Below, piece after piece: positions 1 to 4,842 of a DNA stretch of 8,875 nt. The stretch is from an uncultured Collinsella sp. (GTDB lineage Bacteria > Actinomycetota > Coriobacteriia > Coriobacteriales > Coriobacteriaceae). How positions within the stretch are numbered: position 1 is the stretch's first letter; each line of letters opens with the position of its first letter. The DNA lies in the NCBI GenBank assembly GCA_934650095.1, contig CAKUFT010000044.1, positions 1-8,875 on the forward strand, written 5' to 3'. The notes below the pieces were generated by a model. The model did no database searches. It was not told the DNA's origin and worked only from the letters and a program-made list of their open reading frames with translations. The translations under genes were made by a program, and so were the position numbers.

Positions 1-1
1 C

Positions 2-67
2 GATTGGGACAGGCAGGCCTTCGAGGCGGAGCGAAAAATGAATTCCAAAAAAGGCCTTGCCAAATAG
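2..67 (+). CDS. C-terminal end of an unidentified protein (truncated by window edge)
   Basis: A reading frame is open from the window edge to a TAG stop at 65-67. It gives 21 residues rich in charged amino acids (DWDRQAFEAERK, then MNSKKGLAK). A hydrophilic, Lys-rich tail followed 13 bp later by a strong hairpin (81-127) is what the end of a gene converging on the ATPase gene would look like. The fragment is too short to assign a family, and a chance open frame cannot be excluded. Confidence 0.4.
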   Translation, partial: DWDRQAFEAERKMNSKKGLAK

Positions 68-75
68 GAGCGTCA

Positions 76-134
76 GGCAAGTGGCCCCGTTGTCCATAGC
101 TCCGTAGGAGCAGGACAACGGGGCCACATTTGCC
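76..134. terminator. Long hairpin between convergent gene ends
   Basis: The arms 81-95 (GTGGCCCCGTTGTCC) and 113-127 are perfect reverse complements. Inside them GCTCC (99-103) pairs with GGAGC (107-111) around a 3-nt loop, and outside GGCAA (76-80) can pair with TTGCC (130-134) across a 2-nt bulge. The result is an almost continuous stem of more than 20 bp. It lies 55 bp beyond the ATPase stop and 13 bp beyond the stop of the partial plus-strand gene, so it probably serves both. Neither side has a clear U-tract, so it may be a non-canonical terminator or an mRNA 3' stabiliser. Confidence 0.6.
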
Positions 135-182
135 GAGGACGTTTTGGAGGGGACATCCCTGCCGGGACCGTTCGAGTACAAG

Positions 183-2135
183 CTACAGGTTCTTGACACC
201 CATCGCGCGCATGGCGTTCAGAATGGCGATGATCGCCACGCCTACGTCGCCGAACACGGCGAGCCACATGTTGGCGATGCCGAGCGCCGCAAGCACCAGA
301 ATCAGCAGCTTAATGCCCAGCGCAAAGATGATGTTCTGCCAGACAATCGTCATGGTCTTGCGCGCCACACGGATAGCGCGGGCGATGTTGGACGGCTTGT
401 CGTCCATGAGCACGACGTCGGCGGCCTCAATCGCGGCGTCCGAACCCATCGCGCCCATGGCGATACCGACGTCGGCGCGCGTGAGCACAGGTGCGTCGTT
501 GATGCCATCGCCGACAAAGGCGAGCTTGCCCTTGCCGCTCTCGGCCGAAAGCAGCGCCTCGACGCGCTCGACCTTGTCGCCCGGCAGCAGCTGCGCATGG
601 AACTCATCAAGACCGAGCTGCTTGGCCACTGCGGCCGCCACTTCCTCGCGGTCGCCCGTGAGCATAACGGTGTGCTTGACGCCCGCGGCGTGCAGGTCGC
701 GGATCGTCTGCTCGGTATCGGCCTTAACAGTGTCGGCAATCACGATGTGACCTGCGTACGTGCCATCGACCAGCACGTGCAGGATCGTGCCGACGACCTT
801 GCAACTGGGAGCGTCGACTCCGGCCGCGGCGAGCATCTTGGCGTTGCCGACGACGACGTGCTTGCCGTCGATGGTTGCCGTTACGCCGTGGCCCGCGTCG
901 TTGGCGGAGTCGCTCACGCGCTTGGGGTCGACCTCGCCCTGGTAGGCGGCGCGCACCGACTGCGCGATGGGGTGGTCGGAGAACGACTCGGCTAGGGCTG
1001 CGACCTCGAGCAGCGACTGCTCGGTAAAGCCAGCCTCGGGATGTACCGCGACGACCGAGAACGTGCCGTTGGTGAGAGTGCCGGTCTTGTCAAAGACGAC
1101 GGTGTCTACGTCGGCAAGCGTCTCGAGGTAGTTTGAGCCCTTGATGAGAACGCCCAGCTTGGACGCACCGCCAATGCCGCCAAAGAAGCTCAGCGGCACG
1201 CTGATAACGAGGGCGCACGGGCAGCTGACGACGAGGAAGGTCAGGCCGCGCAGGATCCAGTCGGACCAGGCGCCGGTGATCAGACCGCCGCCGAGCGCGA
1301 GCACCGCAGCGGCGCCGGTGACGGCGGGCGTGTACACGCGTGCGAAGCGCGTGATGAAATTCTCGGTGCGTGCCTTCTTCTCGCTGGCGTTTTCCACGAG
1401 CTCCAGGACGCGTGCGACGGTGGACTCGCCAAAGGGCTTGGTGGTGCGCACGTGGATGAGACCCGTCATGTTGATGCAGCCGCTGATGATATCGTCGCCG
1501 GACTTGGCGGGGCGGGGGACCGATTCGCCGGTGAGGGCAGCGGTGTCGAGCTGCGTCTCGCCCTCGACGATGACGCCGTCGATAGGCACGCGCTCGCCGG
1601 GCTTGACGACGATGACAGTGCCGACGGCGATGTCATCGGGGAAGACTTGCTCGAGCGTGCCGTCGGGCTGCTCGACGTTGGCGTAATCGGGCGCGATGTC
1701 CATCATGGCGCTGATCGATTTGCGGCTCTTGCCCACGGCATATGCCTGGAACAGCTCTCCGACCTGGTAGAACAGCATGACGGCGGCGCCCTCGGCCATG
1801 TGCGGGTCGGTGTCGGGGAAGAGTACCATGGCAAACGCGCCGATGGTTGCGACGACCATGAGGAAGCTTTCGTCGAAGGCCTTGCCGCGGCGGATGTTGT
1901 TAAACGCCTTTTGAAGGACATCATAGCCGCCGATTAAAAACGGCACGAGGAACAGCACGAAACTGGCGTAGATGTCGCCCGGTTCGCCGAACATTGCGGT
2001 CAGGGCGCCAAGCTCCTCGAGGGCGTATACCACAGCAAAGATGCCCAGCGCCACCAGGATGCGATTGCGCTTATGCTCGAGGGACTCTTTCTTCTTGCGC
2101 TTCTTCTTTTTCTTTTTGGGGTCGGCGGTCGCCAT
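183..2135 (-). CDS. Heavy-metal P1B-type ATPase, Zn/Cd/Pb-exporting class (ZntA/CadA-like)
   Basis: This inner-membrane pump uses ATP to export divalent soft metals, most likely Zn2+, Cd2+ or Pb2+. The 650-residue protein has the full P1B core: actuator TGES (202-205), CPC membrane metal site (305-307), phosphorylation motif DKTGT (Asp349), the SDHP motif with HP at 388-389, MLTGD (491-495) and hinge GDGIND (542-547). Lys609 in the penultimate membrane helix and Asp630 in the last one match the P1B-2 (Zn/Cd/Pb) signature rather than that of copper pumps. Oddly, the usual N-terminal HMA domain is missing. In its place is a short tail in which residues 7-16 are all Lys or Arg. The HMA function appears to be supplied by the separate small gene just upstream. 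The start is supported by GGGAGGT seven bases before ATG. It is the last gene of the arsR-HMA-ATPase cluster and has its own operator-like site and possible promoter. Class assignment is firm; the exact metal is inferred. Confidence 0.95.
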   Translation of the reverse strand: MATADPKKKKKKRKKKESLEHKRNRILVALGIFAVVYALEELGALTAMFGEPGDIYASFVLFLVPFLIGGYDVLQKAFNNIRRGKAFDESFLMVVATIGAFAMVLFPDTDPHMAEGAAVMLFYQVGELFQAYAVGKSRKSISAMMDIAPDYANVEQPDGTLEQVFPDDIAVGTVIVVKPGERVPIDGVIVEGETQLDTAALTGESVPRPAKSGDDIISGCINMTGLIHVRTTKPFGESTVARVLELVENASEKKARTENFITRFARVYTPAVTGAAAVLALGGGLITGAWSDWILRGLTFLVVSCPCALVISVPLSFFGGIGGASKLGVLIKGSNYLETLADVDTVVFDKTGTLTNGTFSVVAVHPEAGFTEQSLLEVAALAESFSDHPIAQSVRAAYQGEVDPKRVSDSANDAGHGVTATIDGKHVVVGNAKMLAAAGVDAPSCKVVGTILHVLVDGTYAGHIVIADTVKADTEQTIRDLHAAGVKHTVMLTGDREEVAAAVAKQLGLDEFHAQLLPGDKVERVEALLSAESGKGKLAFVGDGINDAPVLTRADVGIAMGAMGSDAAIEAADVVLMDDKPSNIARAIRVARKTMTIVWQNIIFALGIKLLILVLAALGIANMWLAVFGDVGVAIIAILNAMRAMGVKNL

Positions 2136-2136
2136 G

Positions 2137-2157
2137 ATTCAAACCTCCCATTTGAAT
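2137..2157 (-). promoter_or_regulatory. Hairpin with the ATPase ribosome-binding site in its loop
   Basis: ATTCAAA (2137-2143) and TTTGAAT (2151-2157) are perfect 7-bp complements, separated by 7 bases that contain the Shine-Dalgarno sequence (TGGGAGG on the minus strand). The stem starts one base before the ATG at 2135. In mRNA the ribosome-binding site would be presented in the loop. Whether this helps or limits translation cannot be told from sequence. Confidence 0.45.
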
Positions 2158-2177
2158 GTGTGAACACTCGCTCATAT
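2158..2177. promoter_or_regulatory. Third ArsR-type operator copy, upstream of the ATPase gene
   Basis: GTGTGAACACTCGCTCATAT matches the operator at 2897-2916 (ATATGAACATGCGCTCATAT) at 16 of 20 positions. Two of the four differences fall in the 4-bp centre of the dyad. It lies 22 bp upstream of the ATPase start and touches a possible -10 element, so the ArsR protein may control the ATPase separately as well as through the operon promoter. Confidence 0.6.
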
Positions 2178-2203
2178 AATATCGCGAGCAAAGGCCGCGG
2201 CAA
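2176..2203 (-). promoter_or_regulatory. Possible internal promoter for the ATPase gene
   Basis: On the minus strand TTGCCG (2203-2198) and TATTAT (2181-2176) are spaced by 16 bp. The -10 overlaps the edge of the third operator copy. The -35 matches moderately and falls inside the hairpin at 2191-2213, so this is a tentative call supported mainly by the operator position. Confidence 0.35.
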
Positions 2204-2213
2204 GCGCGGCCTT
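2191..2213. terminator. GC-rich hairpin between the HMA and ATPase genes
   Basis: AAGGCCGCG (2191-2199) and CGCGGCCTT (2205-2213) form a perfect 9-bp stem with a 5-nt loop, 22 bp after the HMA-gene stop on the minus strand. Only three T residues follow in that direction, so it may be a leaky terminator or attenuator, or a processing/stability element that sets different levels of the small HMA protein and the large ATPase. Confidence 0.45.
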
Positions 2214-2234
2214 GCAGGTTGGCACGTGTGCGGA

Positions 2235-2453
2235 CTAGAGGATAATCTCGCAGTCGGGCTCGGCGTCGGCGGTGAACTCAACGACACGGTCCAGGACCTC
2301 GTCGAACTCGGCGTCGTCGGCCTCGAGCGTCAGCTTCTGGGTCATAAAGTTGACCGACACGGACTTGACGCCCTCGAGCTTAGCCAGTTCGTCCTGAAGC
2401 TCGCGCGCGCAGTTGGCGCAGTCGATCTCGTCGAGCTTGAACTGCTTTTTCAT
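2235..2453 (-). CDS. Free-standing heavy-metal-associated (HMA) domain protein
   Basis: This is a 72-residue cytosolic ferredoxin-fold metal-binding protein. The signature is DCANC (Asp11, Cys12, Cys15) near the N-terminus, followed by the typical helix and the strand GVKSVSVNF. Asp directly before the first Cys matches the DCxxC form of zinc/cadmium/lead ATPase domains such as ZntA, rather than the usual copper TCxxC form. The protein is the length of one HMA domain and ends shortly after it, with one extra Cys at 68. The ATPase encoded next lacks exactly this domain, so it probably delivers metal to, or regulates, that pump in trans. ATG at 2451-2453 is preceded by AAAGGAA. It lies 63 bp after arsR and 99 bp before the ATPase gene, on the same strand. 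Confidence 0.9.
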   Translation of the reverse strand: MKKQFKLDEIDCANCARELQDELAKLEGVKSVSVNFMTQKLTLEADDAEFDEVLDRVVEFTADAEPDCEIIL

Positions 2454-2476
2454 GATGGGTTCCTTTCCCTGTGTTA

Positions 2477-2496
2477 GCGGCCTGGGTGCCGGCCGC
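2477..2496. other. GC-rich hairpin between arsR and the HMA gene
   Basis: GCGGCC (2477-2482) and GGCCGC (2491-2496) pair around an 8-nt loop in the 63-bp arsR-HMA spacer, just upstream of the HMA ribosome-binding site. No T-run follows, so a full terminator is unlikely. It may modulate transcript stability or read-through. Confidence 0.35.
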
Positions 2497-2516
2497 GCTG
2501 GTACCGTGGTTGTCTG

Positions 2517-2882
2517 CTATTCGCAGATGTGGCTCATGCCCTGGTTGAGCATGGTGTAGACGTGGTCGTCGGCGAGTGAGTAGAGGATGTTGCGGCCGTC
2601 GCGGCGGAATTTGACCAGGTGCGATTGCTTGAGCGTGCGCAGCTGGTGCGAGACTGCGGACTGCGATGTCTCGGTTGCTTCGGCGATGTCTGCCACGCAC
2701 AGCTCGCGGCCCATGAGGGCATAGAGAATCTTGATGCGCGTGGTGTCGCTGAAGACCTTGAACAGGTCTGCCAGGTCGTACAGCAGCTCCTCGTCGGGCA
2801 GGTCCTCGGGCGAGCAAGTGGTGGGGACAACGGTGTCGACGGCATCGCTGCCGCACTTTGCTTCATCAACGTGGTCGCTCAT
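2517..2882 (-). CDS. ArsR/SmtB-family metal-sensing transcriptional repressor
   Basis: This 121-residue winged-helix repressor should bind its own operator without metal and leave DNA when metal binds. The core FSDTTRIKILYALMGRELCV, then ADIAEATETSQSAVSHQLRTL (recognition helix around 72-85) and the wing FRRDGRNILYSL are typical of the family. The C-terminal alpha5 zinc site is complete: Asp105, His107, His118 and Glu121 have the same spacing as in SmtB and CzrA. Cys62 in ELCVAD plus Cys10 and Cys23 in the N-terminal tail could form part of an alpha3N-type site as in CadC or ZiaR, although the second Cys of ELCxC is Ala here. The start has AAAGGAT seven to eight bases upstream. It is the first gene of the metal-efflux cluster and is probably autoregulated through the operators just upstream. 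Confidence 0.95.
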   Translation of the reverse strand: MSDHVDEAKCGSDAVDTVVPTTCSPEDLPDEELLYDLADLFKVFSDTTRIKILYALMGRELCVADIAEATETSQSAVSHQLRTLKQSHLVKFRRDGRNILYSLADDHVYTMLNQGMSHICE

Positions 2883-2895
2883 TGCAATATCCTTT

Positions 2896-2952
2896 CATAT
2901 GAACATGCGCTCATATAACTTACTTCCGAGTATATGAGCGCATGTTCATATG
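2896..2952. promoter_or_regulatory. Two perfectly inverted ArsR-type operators
   Basis: The 22-bp arms 2896-2917 and 2931-2952 are perfect reverse complements with a 13-bp spacer. Each arm is itself a dyad of the ArsR/SmtB type: ATATGAAC, 4 bp, GCTCATAT (2897-2916; centres 35 bp apart). One copy fills the space between -35 and -10 of the arsR promoter. The other lies just downstream of the expected transcription start and abuts the arsR ribosome-binding site. This is strong evidence for autorepression. Confidence 0.85.
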
Positions 2953-2956
2953 TCAA
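2929..2956 (-). promoter_or_regulatory. arsR operon promoter
   Basis: On the minus strand a perfect TTGACA (2956-2951) is followed after 16 bp by TATACT (2934-2929). Transcription would start about 40 bases before the arsR ATG. The spacer is occupied by one of the ArsR-type operators, so bound repressor would block RNA polymerase. Confidence 0.8.
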
Positions 2957-2982
2957 TATCATTTAGCTCATTTGTCGTATTA

Positions 2983-3090
2983 ATGATCGGAAAATACGGT
3001 CAAACGGGATCTGGCCGAGCGGTTTTGATAGTCGACGCCAAGGTGGGTGCCCTTGCGCCGTGCAGAAATTGGAGTATTCTGCAACGCTAG
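2983..3090 (+). CDS. Possible 35-residue peptide of unknown function (weak)
   Basis: An ATG frame opens 31 bp beyond the arsR operators, pointing away from arsR, and reads MIGKYGQTGSGRAVLIVDAK, then VGALAPCRNWSILQR. No good ribosome-binding site precedes it. Its second half is encoded by the left 44-bp repeat arm (3040-3083). The right arm, read on the minus strand in the matching frame, gives a related peptide (KVGTLTACKISSIQQ). This could be a small repeat-borne peptide or only a by-product of a DNA repeat. It is listed because no other gene explains this spacer. Confidence 0.15.
   Translation: MIGKYGQTGSGRAVLIVDAKVGALAPCRNWSILQR
3040..3083 (+). repeat. Left arm of a 44-bp imperfect inverted repeat
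   Basis: The arm begins AAGGTGGGTGCCCTTGCG and continues with the core GTGCAGAAATTGGAGTATT. It matches the reverse complement of 3249-3292 at 36 of 44 positions without gaps. The two arms bound a 253-bp unit (3040-3292) with a 165-bp interior, the layout of a small non-autonomous mobile element or a REP-like repeat pair. No transposase is present. Confidence 0.75.
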
Positions 3091-3248
3091 GGGGTCTGTT
3101 AATCTGCTGTAGGCCAAATTATGCCGTTCAAGAGTTATCCAAGGGCGGTAAACAGATAGGTTCTTCCTCAAATGTTGCCTAATGTACCCATCCAAGAGCG
3201 ATTTCGCTTCACATTTGGATCCACTCGGGGGTGATGGATGCCCGGCCC

Positions 3249-3292
3249 TGCTGAATACTCGAAATTTTGCACGCCGTTAGGGTACCCACCTT
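3249..3292 (-). repeat. Right arm of the 44-bp imperfect inverted repeat
   Basis: Read on the minus strand it begins AAGGTGGGTACCCTAACG and continues GTGCAAAATTTCGAGTATT. Differences from the left arm are scattered single substitutions, consistent with two diverged copies of one sequence. Its outer end is one base from the stop codon of the 3294-4493 gene, so insertion here may have set the present end of that gene. Confidence 0.75.
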
Positions 3293-3293
3293 G

Positions 3294-4493
3294 TTAGTCG
3301 GGCTTGTTTCCGGCCCCGAAGACCCTGCCCTCGGGCGTGCGGCCGCTTCTTTGTGCGCACGAGGGGCTGTCGGGTTCCGCAGTTTGCATGTCATCGATTG
3401 CCGGGGCTTCGTTAATCGTTGGGTCATCCAGCGTGATGCCTTCGAGCATCGCTTTTTCAAGGTCGATTCGTTGGCGTTCTTCGGAATCCTGACAAAGTTG
3501 CTTCTGGATTCGCTTTTTCTCCTTTATAAACCTTCTGAGCACAAACTGTCTCAAATCCTCTTGCATGATTTTAAAGTCCTTTGGCAGGCGTGAAGGGCGA
3601 ATGCCTTCTTTTCGCTGAATCGCCTCCATAACCCTAACGAAAGCACTGGCGTGCATAAAGGAATGGCGGCTGACGGTGATGATTCCGTATCCCATGGACG
3701 CAAGCGCATTCTTGCGCTCCTCATCGATGGCGCGGTCTTCTTCCGCGTCATGATAAAACCCGTTGTATTCAATGTCTGTGCGAGATTTTTTTAGATACGC
3801 ATCCATAAAGAACTTATTGCGTCTCGTGAGATTCTTTGCGGCGGCGGTGACCTGCACCTCGTAATCGGTCTCAATTCCCTTAATACCAAGCCCTCCTTCG
3901 CTTTTAGGCAGCGTTAGCATCATGACAAAGGCCGTTTCCATAGGAGACCGGCATCCGTCGCGCACACATTGGATCGCCTTTCGGGCAAGGGCCAGACCGT
4001 CGCATCTGGTAATGGAATTAAAGAACTGTTTTAACCTTTCGGTCGAGGTGAGCGCGAAACGCTCGTTATACGAGGTGGAAGAGCCGGTTCCAAGGGAGTA
4101 AGCGCCGCACAATTCAAAGTAGTACTCCACCAGTTCGCGAAAAGGGAGATAGGTGGCGGCCTGAAGTGCGCAAAGCTCAACGCCAACAATGAAGATGCTA
4201 TCTTTGAGCTCTATAAAGCGTGAGTTCGAGAATCGTTTTGACGAAACGTGGCATTGACAGTTCATTGCATAGCGCGCATTCCTGCGATCAAACACCATTA
4301 CCTCGAGGCAATCATTTGCGTCAAGGGAAACATCGTGTTTGGTGAGCCATTCTGCGGCTGCGTCAAGGAGCGTTCCGGTGGGACATGATCCGTAAATCGC
4401 GGCAGGGTTACAGGGCTCGGTGTCTTTCGCAGACGCCGAATGCGCGGCCTGGTAGACCGCTTTTGCAGTGGTATGTGACAATACGATACTCAT
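3294..4493 (-). CDS. AbiEi-like protein with DUF559/Vsr-type nuclease-like domain
   Basis: The 399-residue protein has no assigned role that I recognise. The start, MSIVLSHTTAKAVY, resembles the opening of AbiEi-type antitoxin-like proteins. Around 95-132 is a segment (IVGVELCALQAATYLPF, then ELVEYYFELCGAYSL) recalling Coriobacteriia proteins of this type. Residues 184-276 fit the PD-(D/E)XK layout of DUF559/Vsr-like nucleases: Glu186 in SPMET, Asp231, Glu242 in IEYNG, then ERKNALASMGYGIITVS, the typical helix and final strand. The last 30 residues are Arg/Gly/Pro-rich and may not be native. ATG at 4491-4493 lacks a clear ribosome-binding site but fits the family N-terminus. The gene is clearly less GC-rich than its neighbours (about 42% in 3481-3540 against about 72% in 541-600), suggesting transfer. 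It may act in phage defence or as a DNA nuclease; this is inference. Confidence 0.75.
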   Translation of the reverse strand: MSIVLSHTTAKAVYQAAHSASAKDTEPCNPAAIYGSCPTGTLLDAAAEWLTKHDVSLDANDCLEVMVFDRRNARYAMNCQCHVSSKRFSNSRFIELKDSIFIVGVELCALQAATYLPFRELVEYYFELCGAYSLGTGSSTSYNERFALTSTERLKQFFNSITRCDGLALARKAIQCVRDGCRSPMETAFVMMLTLPKSEGGLGIKGIETDYEVQVTAAAKNLTRRNKFFMDAYLKKSRTDIEYNGFYHDAEEDRAIDEERKNALASMGYGIITVSRHSFMHASAFVRVMEAIQRKEGIRPSRLPKDFKIMQEDLRQFVLRRFIKEKKRIQKQLCQDSEERQRIDLEKAMLEGITLDDPTINEAPAIDDMQTAEPDSPSCAQRSGRTPEGRVFGAGNKPD

Positions 4494-4642
4494 GGTATAT
4501 ATCGTGTCAGCTAATGCCGTGTTGATGGCGCTGAGTGGGAAAGTCGTTTTAGGGGCCTAACCAAATGCTGTCCAAAAGCTTGACGCAATTATGGGTTGGC
4601 ACGCCTAAAATCAATGTTCTCGCAGCTTAGCTATGGCATATA

Positions 4643-4660
4643 AATACTCAATTGCTGCAC
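4643..4660 (-). repeat. Third, partial copy of the repeat core
   Basis: On the minus strand it reads GTGCAGCAATTGAGTATT. It differs from the left-arm core (GTGCAGAAATTGGAGTATT) by one substitution and one missing base. The flanking AAGGTGGGT part is absent. With the right arm at 3249-3292 it brackets the AbiEi-like gene in the same orientation. Confidence 0.5.
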
Positions 4661-4683
4661 ATTTGATATCGATGCATCATCAT

Positions 4684-4705
4684 CCGACAACGAATTACGT
4701 GTCGG
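4684..4705. other. Small hairpin
   Basis: CCGACAACG (4684-4692) pairs with CGTGTCGG (4698-4705) with one bulged A, around the loop AATTA. It has no T-run on either side, so its role is unknown. It lies where the GC-poor segment passes back into GC-rich DNA. Confidence 0.35.
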
Positions 4706-4774
4706 GAATTGGCCGAAATCGTTCAAAATGAGGGTTCAGAATTTGTGATGGCAGATCTATCTGTGGAACGTAGG

Positions 4775-4810
4775 GCGGCCCCGCTGCGGTGTTTCCCGCT
4801 GCGAGGCCGC
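4775..4810 (-). terminator. Strong GC-rich hairpin after the exonuclease gene
   Basis: The 15-base arms 4775-4789 (GCGGCCCCGCTGCGG) and 4796-4810 pair at 13 positions plus one G-U, around a 6-nt loop. It lies 32 bp beyond the exonuclease stop on the minus strand. No U-tract follows, so it is a non-canonical terminator or a 3'-end stabiliser, similar in style to the hairpin at 81-127. Confidence 0.55.
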
Positions 4811-4842
4811 TCGTGAGCAAGCAGTGTTTGTCGCAGGCGTTG

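Larger units (their letters stand above)
2957..3293. other. Gene-poor spacer holding an inverted-repeat element
   Basis: Between the arsR promoter and the end of the AbiEi-like gene no convincing gene is seen. The stretch is less GC-rich than its left-hand neighbours and contains the 44-bp inverted repeat arms described separately. It also has a small hairpin, AGCGA-TT-TCGCT (3197-3208). No clear terminator for the 3294-4493 gene is visible. Confidence 0.6.
4494..4842. other. 349-bp spacer upstream of the AbiEi-like gene
   Basis: No gene is seen. The left part is AT-rich and should contain the promoter of the minus-strand gene, but no convincing -35/-10 pair stands out. It holds a short dyad TTAGG-GG-CCTAA (4549-4560), a shorter copy of the repeat core (4643-4660), and two hairpins (4684-4705 and 4775-4810) nearer the end of the exonuclease gene. 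Confidence 0.6.

Noticed and set aside
12..61. Inverted GGCAGGCCTT (12-21) and AAGGCCTTGCC (51-61)
   Set aside because: Short, imperfect and within the putative coding tail; probably chance.
144..995. Long plus-strand open frames opposite the ATPase gene
   Set aside because: They lie antisense to a gene with all P-type ATPase motifs, have low-complexity composition and no recognisable domain; they are by-products of GC-rich codons.
3012..3024. TGGCCGAGCGGTT, like the D-arm of a Ser/Leu tRNA
   Set aside because: No acceptor stem, anticodon arm or T-arm with GTTCRA is found around it, so it is not a tRNA gene.
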